Translations under genes and position numbers: made by a program | The notes under the pieces: model-generated | Databases searched by the model: none | What the model was told of the DNA's origin: nothing | The model's input: the letters and a program-made list of their open reading frames with translations, nothing else | From: Hetaerina americana | Taxonomy: Eukaryota; Arthropoda; Insecta; Odonata; Calopterygidae | Assembly (NCBI GenBank): GCA_022747635.1 | Contig: JAKTNV010000004.1 | Coordinates: 24,329,179 to 24,393,178 of the forward strand | Direction of reading: 5' to 3' | DNA length: 64,000 bases | Shown: positions 18,641 through 31,265 of the stretch, in pieces | How the letters are laid out: the number at the start of each line of letters is the position of its first letter | How positions within the stretch are numbered: the first letter of the stretch is position 1

Positions 18641-19740
18641 TGCATTCTGATGGCCCCTAGAGCTGTGCTGGGGGAGCTATGATAATTGCTACTGATAGGG
18701 TCACCCAGACCAGATAGATCAAAGGTTAGGAGCTAGACCAAAAGTAGTCCATGCAGCATCTGTTCCTCAATAAGGTAGCTTCAAAGGCATCTGACCAGAG
18801 TGGGGTGGCCATTGAGTGATGCTGTCATGTTAAAAACACTATTGAGGAAGGCAACAGGAAACCACCTCAATTATTATTCCCAAGACTTATATGATGGACA
18901 GTATAGAGATAATCAGTCCTCCAACAGGCCCAATTGGCTGTGTCTCATGCTCAGCAGGGGGAGAGGCAAGGTTTCTGTGGTCATCATCTCACGAAACTCT
19001 TGCAAAGCAAAACCAACCACAGCAGCAGAGAAGATGCAGAAGAAGACCGATGTAGTTGGATAATGTTGAGGACAGGAAAAATGGAAAATATTAAGTAAAA
19101 GATGGAATGAGGAAATATAAATTTTCTAGAAATTCCAAGAAACTGCAGGAGATTCCACAACTGTAACTTGTATATCAATGCTCTAAATATGCTTTTCAAT
19201 GCAACAATTTTGGGTTGTAAAAATAATTTGCCTTGACCAGGATCCCAGTCATGGTGAATGATTTTTAAGCCCTAAAATCATTTAAATGTTTTAGGTCTTT
19301 GCAAGGTGAGATGGGAGGATAGCGGGGATTGCTGTAGTGATAGTTATAGAGTAATATGCATTGAAGGGGATGAGAACCATCAAGGGGTTGTCATGATATT
19401 GAATAAAAAGGTAGGAGGAAGTGTAGTCAACATAGAGTAGACAACAGATAGAATATTAGTAGAAGATTTCGACAAGTAGACCAATGAATTTCTGTTATTG
19501 TTCAAGTATACACGCCACCACCATAAGAAGGAAGAAGTAGATAGAATATACAATCAGTTAGAGGACATCATTGCATGTGTTCCTGCAGGAAAATGTTTGA
19601 TAGTGATGGGGGATTGGAATGTGGAGGTTACAGTATACAGGTAGGTTTAAGTAATGACCATGAGGAGAAAGCAATTGATTTCTGCAGGAGACTGGGGTTA
19701 GTTATTACAAACACTTGGTTTAGACACATTTTCAGTCAAG
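18641..19740 (+). mobile_element. RTE-like LINE 5' region plus endonuclease relic
   Basis: The left half (to about 19060) is 5' UTR-like and matches text repeated in inverse at 19.74-20.05 kb. At 19310-19740 the frames read as an apurinic-endonuclease-like domain: YRVICIEGDENHQG, HHKKEEVDRIYNQLEDII, then VMGDWNVEV (the GDxN motif) and RRLGLVITNTWF. A stop and frame changes interrupt it. The endonuclease would nick target DNA for reverse transcription. Confidence 0.65.
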
Positions 19741-20060
19741 ATGAGATGACGACCACAAAAGCCTCGCCTCTCCCACTGCCGGGCTTGACACATGGTCAAC
19801 TGGGCTGAGTTCTGTAGTTGCCAGGACTGATTTACTAAAAATCGCTCATCATAAATGTCTTGGGCACAATAACTGAGGTGGTTTCCCATTACCTTCTTCA
19901 ATAGTATTTTTGACACGACACTGTCACTCAATGACTGCCCCACAGGCATCAGATACCTTTGCCATGGCCTCACCGAGGAACAGATGCTGCAGGGACTTAT
20001 TTTTGCTTGGCTCTTAACTTTCAACCTATCTGATATGGGTGACTTTATGAGGAGCAATTC
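19741..20060 (-). repeat. Inverted copy of the RTE 5' region
   Basis: Reverse-complemented, this contains GAGGCAAGGCTTTTGTGG-like text, the 'ACAGATGC..' block and the CCACCTCAGTTATTGTGCCC block. These correspond to about 18740-18990 on the plus strand. The arms flank the endonuclease relic. Such an arrangement fits twin-priming (5' inversion) during LINE insertion, or two opposite insertions. Confidence 0.6.
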
Positions 20061-20244
20061 TCATTGCTCCCACCAACACAGCTCTAGGGGTAATTTCATA
20101 GGGCCAAAAACAACTTATCTGAGCTTTTACATCATTTCACGGTTTACATACGCATGAAGTCATATAGGCCACCACAGAGCCTGGACAAATATCAATATAG
20201 ATAAACACATGAGCATAAGTTCGTCTATTTATACGTGAAAGTGC

Positions 20245-20250
20245 TTTATT
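20245..20250 (-). promoter_or_regulatory. Candidate polyadenylation signal of IFT20
   Basis: TTTATT on the plus strand gives AATAAA on the minus strand, about 185 bases past the IFT20 stop codon. Position and match are right for the mRNA 3' end; unproven. Confidence 0.45.
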
Positions 20251-20434
20251 GAAAGTTATCCTCACAATGTACAAAATATTGGATTGTAACATTTTACAGT
20301 TCGCCTATAATTTGAATAGTCGTATTTCTAGATACATTTAGAGCTCTAATTTGGAATAAAAGTAACTATATGACATTTTTCTTGGTACAGAGATAATTCA
20401 CACAATGTAGCCATAGCATTATGTTTACTCCACA

Positions 20435-21045
20435 TCATCTCTCCACAACAAGCTTGTCTATTAAATCTTGCCTTTCTTGCTCCATTTTAATTAGAGACTG
20501 GCGCTGAACTTTAAGACGCTCCAATTCCCAAGTATTCTCTTTGATCAAATCCTACACATAAAAAGACCAATAATTAAATGTCACCCCACAGTAAAAGTTC
20601 TGTACATTAATAGTCGTGAGGCTATTGCAATTCATAACATTTTTACCTTTAGCTGCTCCCTACGTAACTCCCTTGTTCTGGATACCGATTGCAGCATGTT
20701 CTGCAAGCCCAGAGCCCTCATCTTTTCTGATTCTAATTCTTTAGCCAAATCATCGACGATATTTAATACTTCACCAGTTATCTTATCAAATTCCGAAACA
20801 TCTACGAGAGAGGAATAGGTATTTCAGGATAGTTTTACTAAAACAAAACTTATTTTACAAAATTTACTTCGAAAAATATGATAGCGTTTCCGTTATTGAT
20901 TTTTTAAAAATTACAACTCACTGCCTATAAAAGCTTTGCATTCATCTTTTAACTGATTTGACTGTAAAGACACCGATGGTTCTACGACACGTAGTTTATT
21001 TAAATCATCAAAATATAGGCCAATTTTCGAAAGCGAATCAGTCAT
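20435..21045 (-). CDS. IFT20: Intraflagellar transport protein 20, complete, three exons
   Basis: Exons on the minus strand are 21045-20922, 20801-20647 and 20551-20435. The joined frame is 396 bases, 131 codons plus TGA; the human protein is 132 residues. The N-terminus reads MTDSLSKIGLYFDDLNKLRV followed by a VEPSV and LKDECKAFIG segment, close to the known IFT20 start. The middle (VDDLAKELESEKMRALGLQN) and the end (heptad-like LKVQRQSLIKMEQERQDLID) fit its coiled coil. GT-AG borders and phases (1, 0) agree. IFT20 is an IFT-B subunit that also sits at the Golgi and helps move membrane cargo to cilia; in insects, ciliated cells are chiefly sensory neurons and sperm. Each exon is short, so ordinary single-frame ORF scans miss the gene. 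It is divergent from the BACURD gene. Confidence 0.95.
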
Positions 21046-21885
21046 TCTGACACCCAATACTACACACAAATTAAAACCTAAATCTTTTCGTCAACAAATG
21101 GTATTCATATTGATTGCTTTCCTTCCAGTTTGTTACTTTTAACAAAAGACTCTCGAAATACTATGGTTAATCAAAGAGGGTGACGCTACTGACGCATTTG
21201 AGTAGGTAGTCTTTACTATATCAGAAATATGTCAGTTTAATACAAAAAATGTAGTATATCTAAGAAAATGTGCCATTAAATCATATTTTTACCACAAAAA
21301 TATTTCTTTTATAAAAAAATTTTATTATAATTAAATATTTGCGGTATTGTATTTATTTATTTATTAGACAGAAGTTGTATATTGTAGAGAAACTACCAAT
21401 ATTGTAAAATATTGACGTTAGTAGCGCCTCGTGTGAAAGAAATATTACTTACGAATACTTTATTCCTCTGATGTGGTTATCTCGACAAACTGTATCGCGT
21501 GTAAAATACTAATCGCCGGGTGTCGTGATAATTGTATTGTTTGTTGTAAATGGAAAGTGCGTGTGAATAACTCTTAATTTAACACGACATTATTAACGGC
21601 GGCTGACAGGGTCAATTGACTGCGGAACATTAGAAACTACTTGCAGTAATGTCACCCTTATGAAGTGGAATTAAGTTTTTTTAAGTTAGTCGAGCTTATT
21701 TTTTAGAGAATTTCCTGGAGGAACACCTTTTAATTTAATTTGCATTCATCCATTGCCTTTACAATAATTGTTAGTGCTACCATCAGCCTAATTTTTGAGC
21801 CACTTGTTTTGCTTTATTCGTTTGTAAAATCTTGGCTTTTTAATCCTTAAAAATAGATAATTCAAACGTTTTAGATTGCTCGACT
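21046..21885. promoter_or_regulatory. Shared intergenic/promoter region of IFT20 and the BACURD gene
   Basis: The two start codons point away from each other across about 840 bp, which must hold both 5' UTRs and core promoters. The part at 21420-21640 is richer in CpG (TCGCGTG, CGCCGGGTGTCG, ACGGCGGC) than the surrounding DNA, as expected for a promoter kept unmethylated. No clear TATA box was assigned. Bidirectional control is an inference from layout. Confidence 0.55.
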
Positions 21886-24800
21886 ATGTCGGGTGATCAT
21901 CGAACTCTCATAAAAGGTAATCCATCACAATATGTGAAACTTAATATCGGAGGATCTTTACACTACACAACTATTGGAACTTTGACAAAACATGACACGA
22001 TGTTGAGAGCAATGTTTAGTGGCCGAATGGAAGTTCTTACTGATTCTGAAGGTATTTCAATGCCACACAAGTTTAAACAATTGTAGTATTTCAAGTGATT
22101 AACACCTGTCACTGAAAATTTACTTCAACCCTTTCCAATTTTTTGTCGGCAGGATGGATTCTAATTGATCGGTGTGGTAAGCATTTTGGAACAATTCTTA
22201 ACTTCCTTCGCGATGGAACCGTTGCCCTGCCCGATAGTTGCAAGGAGATTGCAGAGCTACTCTCTGAAGCTAAGTATTACTGTATTGCTGAGCTTGTTGA
22301 ATCATGTGAGCAGGCGTTTGTTAGGCGTGAACGAGATGCAGAGCCCATCTGTCGGGTACCGCTAATTACATCCCAGAAGGAAGAGCAGTTGTTAATAAGT
22401 TCAACAACAAAGGTAAGTAATTACTTAAAACTTAAGTACGATGGGTGGTTTATCACCAGCAGCCTAATTTTACTGGAAAATGTTTGCGTTAATATGCTGC
22501 AGATATCATTGAATGTTTTATTGATTCTTCGTTATTTTTTTTCTTTCCAGCCTGTGGTTAAACTGCTCATCAACAGGCACAATAACAAATATTCCTATAC
22601 AAGGTGAGGTATTATAACTGTTTCAGTTCAGTGGTATTCAGTTAGTATAGCCAGTTAAAAATATCTAGACACTGCGACCGCATAATCAATTGTTTGTGAT
22701 AATTTATCCATTGAGGTAACAAGAAAATCTCTGTAAACCATATCATTACGTTATAAAATGTGTTTGTTGTTTGCAAAGTACGTATAAAATATGAATTTCT
22801 GTATGACATGGACTTCCTTTACTCCCGACAGTACATCAGATGATAACCTCCTGAAGAATATTGAATTGTTTGACAAAATGTCCTTAAGATTTAGTGGCAG
22901 AGTTCTTTTTATCAAGGATGTCATTGGATCAAGTGAAATATGCTGTTGGATATTTTATGGTCATGGAAGAAAAGTTGCCGAGGTTTGCTGTACTTCTATA
23001 GTATATGCTACAGACAAGAAACATACAAAGGTTAGTGCATTGACTCAATATTTCAGCATAAAAGGTAGTATTGGTAGTTTTAACAAAAATGTACGTTTTG
23101 GTCTCCAAACATGTTTTCTTAGCTGGAAGTACCTGTCCAAGTTGTACCGAAGGGCCATCTCATACATTTTGCATTTTGTGGGCTTTTGAATTCATTGGGA
23201 GATCCTTAAACATAGTAATTTAGTAACCAAAATACCAGGTATAGTCAAGAGGTTAGGTAGACAGAAGGTATTGGCACATATTAAACTTATATTTTGCATG
23301 TTAAACCTATATTTCAGTTTTTTACCACTTGAAATGAGTGCTTAAATTGTTGTATTAGGCACATCTGAAGCTTAAACAACAGGAGGACTTGTCTGTTAGG
23401 GTTGCTATTAATTTAGCATCACTTATGGGTTGAAATCAATTTAGTTGTTTCTCATATTTGATTGAAAATAATTACACATGTAGTATATGTACTTCTTTGA
23501 AAGTGATCAAAACTCTGCGTCATTTATCTTATTTATTTATTGAAAGTCTAACCAATGAAATGGTAACAGGAAACACATTTTAATATCACAAATCCCAGCC
23601 CTAGGGGGAGTAAGAAAAGTAGGCAGGATTTCAACCCTCTGCCTTGGCCACAGCAGGAAGGGTTTCACCCCACCACTGCCAGGGCCAGACATGTTACATA
23701 AAGTGTATTCATAATGATTTAATGTATCTTTGTTTCTTTTTGATGAAGAACTTCCTCATGGAATTGATTGTCATGAAAAGTATTTTGTGGGTGTAACTAA
23801 AGTATCTTAATTACGTATTCACCCAGATAGCATTTAAAAGATGATACAGACAATTAATGTTGCACCTAAGGGAACTTGCATTGACAGTACTCTGCAAAAT
23901 GCAACCGAAAAGCATTACATATCAACCTTATCTCAAACTATTATGCCAGTAATATTTAGCACTATTCCTTATGTCCTTTTTTCAAGCAGATATTTTTACT
24001 ATAACCTCTGAAGGTTCAGGCTCAATTGGTTTCAGGCAAAGTGAGGTCAGGCCCCACTGTTGGATAACTTCATAGGAAAATGATGTTAATTGATTTTTCT
24101 GTTTTGTTTAATTTTTTTTAATACATGAAGCAAAATTGTAGCTGCATTAGGCATTGTATGCAAGGTAGCCAATAATTCTTGAAAACCAAGTGAAAACATT
24201 AAAAAAATCCTGTAAGAAGCCTGAAATTTCTGAAAATTAGTTTTCTGTACTGGAACATAGATAGTGTATAGTCAAAGGAGAAATTACTTGGTATTTTCTG
24301 CATTTGAATTTGTTAAGAATGACTACACTAGCAATATATTTTACCTGGGGCTTTCGTTGTGTTAGATATTCTGGAGGAAGGTCAAGAGTTCTGTGCCACA
24401 TGTGTGTGCTTAAAAGGAGCAATCGTGCTGTTAATCAGGCTGAGTGCCCTGCTATGAAGAAAAAGCCTAGCTGTGATTGTAATACAACTGAGAAGTTACG
24501 GTTAATGAAATACTTCTTTGAGTGAGAATATCATGGAGGATAAATACTCCTTGATATGAATGATTTTTATTTCACTTAAGCTATTTGTGTAGCACTAATG
24601 TTATCTAGTACATATTAACAAGTTGGGGTGGAATCCTGATTAATAGAAGAGAGATTTTTAAATTTTATATCATTCTGTATGTAGACGTTAAATCTTCAGG
24701 GAAATGATTAATTCTCTGCAGACTCAAAGTGGTTTCGTATTCAAAGCTACAATGAGCTTTCATCAATAATCACACACAAATTTGTATTCCCTCAATGCTA

Positions 24801-27800
24801 GCAATAAAAAAATACAGGAAGGTATTATGGCATTGTTACCATTAATCCGGATACTTAAAAAATTCCAATGACTTACTTCACAATTCCAAGTGGGGTTATC
24901 TCTGCTATAAATAGGATTTTTATTTAGGTGAACCATTAGATTTTTTTAAACTTTTCATCAATCGATTATATGTTGATAAATGTACACACTGCTGTGAAAA
25001 TCATTCAATGTTTGCTTGGGATACAAGGTAGTAAAAATTGTGGCACAAAATATGCAAAATGCATTTTTATTCTTCGAAACTAGAAATCAAAAACTATCTA
25101 ATTGCTGGCCACTCTTTAATGCCTTCTTCTAGTTTTGACTATTTGTTTGAATGGTGATTGATTATCCTTTTTCATGAATAAGATTATGAACAGACTTGTG
25201 TGGTTTTGTCAAATGAAAAACGTGATGTGTAAATTTCAAGTCAAATTCTGATTGAAAATGGAAGAGCTGATTTGATTTCACCCATAATTGATCCCCTGGA
25301 AGTGTCATTTTTGTGTTAGTTGGGTTTAATTTGTTTTGGATAGCATTTAGCCTCGAATTGAGTGATGCATGTACACAATCAACTGAGTTTCACCAATGGT
25401 GGTAGTTAGTTGAAATTTCAAGAAGATAAGAGAGATAATGGAAGAGATAAGAAGAAGTTGTTGGATGTTGAAGTATGTGGTAAAAGGAAGAATGTTTAGT
25501 TAAGTGGTGAAGTCAAAGGGAGTGAATAGTCTTTCTGGCTAGATTGAAGAGTGTTAGAATGTACGAAAAACTGAAGAAGTGGATAGCATATTTGCCCAAA
25601 TATATGTTTTTGTGATAATTAATGTTGAAAAAAAATCGCCCATCTGCTTAAATTCAAGGCTCAGAAAGTAATGCTTTCAATGTCAAAGAACCATGCATTG
25701 TAGTAGTAGTAGTTTTGAGGGGAGGCGACCGACAATTGTATGCAAAAGAATAAACTTAGTATTATTTAGCATTAAATGTAAAGAATGTCCTGTTAATTTA
25801 GTTATAACAGTTAGTTTTTCATATTTTTCTATCCAATTCCCAAGTTCTATAAAAATTTAGTTTGTTAATTAAATATTTTTACTTATAATACAATGCCAAA
25901 CTTTTGAATTCCAGTAACATAAATAAAGAGACCGGTTCTTTAATAATTAGGCCCACACCTGAACTGTAACTTATCTGAAAAGGAACAAAAAGATCCTTCT
26001 AGTAATTTTTGTAGTTGTGTATATAATAGGTGATTTTCAAGTAATAACAAAACTGAAAGACCAAAAACAAGGGTGGCGTTTGGTAGGGCCACTTTTGCCA
26101 GCAAGGTCAAAGGTGAGGGGCAAAGCTAAGAGTAACGCAGAAGCGTCTGATTCATATTGAGAGGCTGAAAACAGCAACTGGTGGGAATGGACATACTGAA
26201 TTAAGCTGGGCATCTATCTGCCTGTTTGGAGAGTAATGGAAAACTACCCTACTACTATTCCCAAAAATTTCATGGTGTGATATGGATTTTCAAGCTCAAA
26301 ATTCCAGAGGTAGAGCTTCCCCTAATTTGGCTCTCCAGAAGGGGAATACAATGAGGCCAAGTTCCAAAAGAGATTAACAAAAGAAAGAGGAAGTTGAGAA
26401 GAGAAAGCAGAAAACAATAAGTGGAAAGGAAAGGATAAGAACAGTGACATGGAATGTACTTAAGTTACTTCAGGAAGGTAAGTTAGAAAATACAAAGCAA
26501 GAAATTGTGAAAAATAGACTAGACATTCTTAGGATGGTTGAAATGAGATGGGGTGGGAGTAGAGAACTGCAGAACAGAGAATACAGGCTCTACTATTCAA
26601 GCAAAGAAAACACTAGAATAAAAGGAGTTGGAATAATGATAGGAAAAAGAAGGAAAGGTAAATTGATTAAGTTATTGTACATTAATGAAAGGATGAAATT
26701 AATGAGAGTGAAAGGAAAAAGCAGAGACCTTGTGAAAACACAAATATGTATGCCAACTAGTCAACACTCGGAAGAAGTGGATGAATGAGATGAGAAAATA
26801 GAATTAATCACTGAAAATAAAGGATGGAAGGCTTGCATATTAATAATAGGAGACTTTAATGCAGCTCTGAGTGAAGATGGTTAAAGTAAGACAGTTATGA
26901 TTTTTGGACGAGGAAGAAGAAATGATAAGAGGACAAAGGCTAATTGACTATTATTAAGAAACCTATTTGGTAGTCGATAACTGCGGGTTTGAAACCAAAT
27001 AAGGAATAGCCATACATGGACATCACCAATGAATAAAGTGAGGTACCAAATTGATGTTATTCTAATACAACACAGGTACAGAAATTGTATGAAAATGGCA
27101 AAACTTTGTTCGGGAAAAGATATCAATTGTGACCATAACCGAGTAATTGCAGAGTTATGTATAAAGCTTAAAAGGACATGGGAAGGAAGTAAGTAAGTAA
27201 GAGAAATAATACATTAGAAAGCTAAAGGGACCAGGAACAGCTGAGAAAATGGTGAAACTGTATATGGAAAAGTTAAAAGCCAAAGGAGATGAGAGATGTA
27301 TAAATGAGACATGGGAGAACATCAAACCCAGCATGAAAGCTATGTGCAAATTGCTCTACGGGCAAATTGTTTTCTAACCTCCTCCTCCTTCTAGGAGTGA
27401 GGTTTGGGATTAGATTCTGATATGCTTGCTGTGAGAGAATGTATTGCAAAATTGTATTCAGTGGGAAGGATCTCATCTGTGACTCCCAGTAATCCTAAAC
27501 TGAGTAAATATTGGGTGGCTTGAGTGAAGAAGGAAAGGGAATGAAAATATGTGTAAGGAAAAATAATTCATCTAAGTTTCAGGGCTGGGAAGCATAAAGT
27601 TAGGCAAGAAGAGGTGACATTATTGATATCATTTTAGGAATGCTACTCTGTCAACAACAATAATAAAATAAAGCAATGATTCAAGATTCATTATGAAATA
27701 TAGCTTGACAAAGGTTTGAGCTCCGATTTATTGATTTACTTTGACAATTACTGAATGTGGTTCATAAAATATTTTTGGTTTATTAACATTGACTTTATTT

Positions 27801-28024
27801 TTTCTCCTGGTGAAAAAAAATAGGTTGAGTTTCCTGAGGCAAGAATATATGAAGAAACACTGAACATTTTACTGTATGAGAATCGGAATGGACCCGATCA
27901 GGAATTAATGCAAGCAACTTCAACTCGTGGGGCTGTGGCTGCCATTTCATCTTACACCAGTGACGAGGAAGAGGAGAGATCAGGACTGGCTCGTCTTCGG
28001 TCAAATAAGCAAAATAATCCCTGA
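21886..28024 (+). CDS. BTB/POZ adaptor for CUL3 ligase, BACURD family (KCTD10/KCTD13/TNFAIP1 type), complete
   Basis: Exons: 21886-22051, 22153-22412, 22551-22603, 22832-23030, 27824-28024. GT-AG borders and phases agree, giving 292 codons and TGA. The BTB/T1 domain (about residues 14-115) begins [14 protein letters not shown] and holds [18 protein letters not shown] and [20 protein letters not shown], nearly identical to vertebrate members. The C-terminal half carries [37 protein letters not shown] and [18 protein letters not shown]. Family members bind CUL3 through the BTB domain and bring substrates such as RhoA for ubiquitination. The length is slightly below the roughly 310-330 residues of vertebrate homologues, mostly from a shorter tail that is acidic (DEEEE) then basic. 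Intron 4 (4.8 kb) has absorbed a LINE. Orthology within the family is one-to-many, so no single symbol is given. Confidence 0.95.
23031..26039. other. First part of BACURD intron 4, no gene recognised
   Basis: AT-rich intronic sequence. The stretch near 23590-23700 (GGATTTCAACCC, CCACCACTGCCAGGGCC) could be a worn SINE, but I cannot define its ends. Open frames such as 24304-24525 show no family signal. Confidence 0.5.
26040..27560 (+). mobile_element. RTE-like LINE, 5' region and endonuclease, inside BACURD intron 4
   Basis: A 5' UTR-like stretch (26050-26440) shares text with the copy at 18.7 kb (GGAAAACTACCCTACTACTATTCCC versus a similar run there). It is followed by an endonuclease start at 26444: [33 protein letters not shown], then [11 protein letters not shown] (26840-26875). 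Interrupted frames reach about 27340. The insertion is in the same direction as the host gene. Frameshifts and stops make it inactive. No reverse transcriptase part follows, so it is 3'-truncated or deleted. Confidence 0.7.
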
Positions 28025-31000
28025 GTAAGGGAGAAATGGGGCTTACGGAAAGACAGTGATGGAAAAAAGTAATTCCGTAATGTTCCCATTATAGACAATT
28101 ATTAGTAACTGTGCTGAGTGATCAGTGCATGCAAAGCAGGGGTTGATCTGGGTAAGTTGGTTAATGCAACTGAGGGCCTAGGTCTTGATTTTGACATTTT
28201 GTTTTTGGTAGCACTAGTGCAAGTTCTACCCAAGCATTAAAGAAAGCCCCTTAGCTCTGATTTAATTATGCTCCTTACACAGTTGAGGGCTTGCAGTTTA
28301 TTTTTTGGGAATTGAATTTCCATGTTACCAGTTGACCCAAAGTGTACACAGTTAAGTGATAGTTATAAATATAATTTCATAATATAAGAGGCAAAATATT
28401 GAAGAAGTCATCATCATCCTCCCCTCATTTAATTTAATGGAAAAATTTTCACCATAGGTTATTTCCCGTAGGAAGTAAAAAGCTAGGACCCCAGTCATAA
28501 ACACCAAATTAATATCTACTAAATGTGGATTCGTGCCTAACTGGAAGAAAGGCTACTACATCCCTGTGGTCATTCTTGTCAATTAATTAAACATGAACTC
28601 TTTATTTTATGGAATAAGCAGTGACTCTAAGTATGCTATTAAAAATATTTGCTAGTCATGAAAGTTGATTATTAGCTTTTAATTGAATTTTGAACGGTAT
28701 CTTCTCCTTGAGGAATTTCCATTATCTACCTAATTTACCCTTATTCAAGTTGCTTGGTGTAAGTGAATTCATTAAAATAAGTTTTTTTGTCAAGTGATGT
28801 CCTCTGCATATCAAGGGATGCACATTACAGACAGGTTTGACTTTTTGTAAATTTAAATTTTGAAGGTCTTCTTGTATTTCCAATTTTAGTATCAAAGAAT
28901 GCTGATGAAAAAGTGCATACATTTTTGAGATATCCATGAAAATTTGAGAGCTAAGAGAATATTTTTGTTGCAGATCAAAAAGGACTAGTTTTTGAGAAAG
29001 CTGTTGTGATAGAGTCTAAAAATTCGTACTGTGAGATCCTGTAATCATGTAGGTTTCTATAAGATAATTGCCATTGGAAAGTGCATACATGTATATGCAA
29101 AACCCAGTTTTTATGAGGTCATATTAATTGGTGTAGTATGTCATCAAAGGCAGTTCACTTAGTGCTGCCAAAACTTCTTGGTTGTTGGTTTTTTTTAAAC
29201 TTTGATTTTCTGTGTTATTTTTTAAGAATACCCAGTTCTTGGGTATTTTATAGCCGAGGTGCCAACCTTCCTTCCACCCGCATTTCCCCCGTCTTAGACC
29301 CTCCCATCCATCTTTTGTCTCTCAATGCAATAACATAAGTGAGCCGGGGATATCATTTGCACGATTATAAATCAGTGTACATCAGTTCAAAGTCTGATTT
29401 GCCTCTTCAATGCTGTACCAGAAATAAAGACACCAAATGCACCTGTGAAATCCCATTCATCATTTATAGCTCCTCACATCTCTATCCAAAAAAGAGAGGC
29501 ATTCCACCCTACTCCTTCTCTCTCCGCCCCCCCTTGCACGATACTCCTAACCAGAGTTATACACACTCTTCTCTCCCGCAGCTTTCATCAAAATACGTTA
29601 GCATCAGTCCTGAATTCCCATACCTCTAGGGTGGTCCAGAAACTCCCCGGTGAATGTCTTCCATGCCATCTGTCTTGGTCTCTCTCTTTGTTCTTCCCTT
29701 ATTTTATGCATTTTCACCTTCTGCCCTGGAAGGTTAACAAGAGATGTAGGGAAGGGAGCAGATGGTATATATTTTGCATTCGCTCAAGCCAATTTCCATT
29801 ATAAGAAACCGTCTAGTGGTCATTGAAAGATTTAAATAGACATATGCACACATGTGGATTGGTAGGTGCAAACCTGGGTGTGGAGCCTGCCATTTATGTG
29901 AATCCCGGGTGGCATGAAACATAGCTTTTAAAAATACCTTAAGTTTTCCAGAACATCAGATGGAATAGATTCACGCTTGTGTGCATGTATACAAATAGAA
30001 ATTTTGCCCTCCTAAACATGAGATGTGTGTTATTCGAAATTTAAGCCAAAAAAGAGTTGTTTCAACTTTCAGGAAAAATTTTAAGGCGAATACAGATGCA
30101 GTATACTCAGTTCACATTGATGCATAAATCTTGTAGTGTGTTCCTATCGTTGGCAAGTTTTTCAAACCAAGTGTGATACATGAATAGAATGAGAAAAAGT
30201 GATTAGCCTGTTAAAGGATTGGAGTAACTTAACAGAAAAAATTTTTCGGCAATCATGAGTGTTTGTTTATATGTTAAATGTATATTTATCATGTGATGTA
30301 TGTGGTTTGACTTCACTTAACTCCCATGCACCCTTAAATGTATTTTTTTTCAATTCCCTGTGTGGGCATTGAGCTGATGATCATCATTTACCCAAGTCTG
30401 GGCATGTATTTGAAGTGAATGTTGTAAATCATATTTCTTCATGTCTAAAATCAGTTCTAACATAATGGTTATTGATCATGTTTCTTAATGTCTCAACTCT
30501 TACATTGTTTGAGTTTATCTAAAGTGCTGCAATAATGCATACATAGTTGAATATAATGTATAGGAACGATCAAAAGTCAGCAATGTAGGTACTGTAACCT
30601 CAGAATATATACATCAGAATAGAATTTTGTATTCCTTTCGGTAATATAGAACATTGAATAATGTCATCACAGAAATTGTTTGATATTTTGTCTATGGCGA
30701 GTAATTTTCTTTTGGTAAAATACCAGAAGATCAACAAATATAGCTTTATATAAATAGTGCTGGGCATAGCATAAGACTTCCCCCTTATTTTGTATTGAAC
30801 TCACTTCAGATTGGAAAATAAGTGTACTGGTAATAACCACTATTTGTACATGTGTGATAAATTCCAAATTTGTTCATGGCTGTTATTGTTGTCAACTCAT
30901 GAATGTTGTGTGTATACCACTGTGGTACTGTCATTAAGGTCTGCAAAAAATTCATTTACTACGTTACTGGATAACTAGTTATCAGATCATCTATATTAGC

Positions 31001-31085
31001 AACTAGTTTTCATTAATACAATGTTGATTCAAAACTCATTATCCCGGCATTATTCTGGCCTTATCATTAACTCGTTACCCCGTTA
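28025..31085. other. BACURD 3' UTR and intergenic DNA, no other gene recognised
   Basis: CpG-poor, AT-rich sequence. By eye only 2 CpG occur in 28141-28680. AATAAA near 29424 is one possible polyadenylation signal for the upstream gene. A C/T-rich block at 29240-29720 has open frames without family resemblance. At 29870-29920, GTGAATCCCGGGTGG could be a SINE scrap. Confidence 0.55.
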
Positions 31086-31089
31086 CTGT

Positions 31090-31265
31090 TCTCGGTGGTG
31101 ATGGGGTAACGGCCTCGTCTGCCAATCCAAGGGTCGCGGATTTGATTCCCACCTGGGTGGGTTTTCCTCCACCTAGGGCTTGGGTGTTTGTTAATTGTCT
31201 CCATTGTTATCACGGTTACTAATCCGTTGTGAAGGCCAAAACGTCCTTTTTTTGGATTAAGACTA
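31090..31265 (+). mobile_element. tRNA-derived SINE
   Basis: GGTGATGGGGTAACGG (near 31096) resembles a pol III A box and GGATTTGATTCCC (31138-31150) a B box, with tRNA-like spacing. After it comes ACCTGGGTGGGTTTTCCTCC, which is shared with the minus-strand SINE at 56.3 kb, so these two form one family. A T-run and ATTAAGACTAAAATAA follow as the tail. It is not a tRNA gene, since no cloverleaf 3' half is seen. Confidence 0.65.

Noticed and set aside
31090..31165. Possible functional tRNA gene
   Set aside because: A and B boxes are present but no acceptor stem or complete cloverleaf follows; the text continues into a SINE body shared with 56.3 kb.
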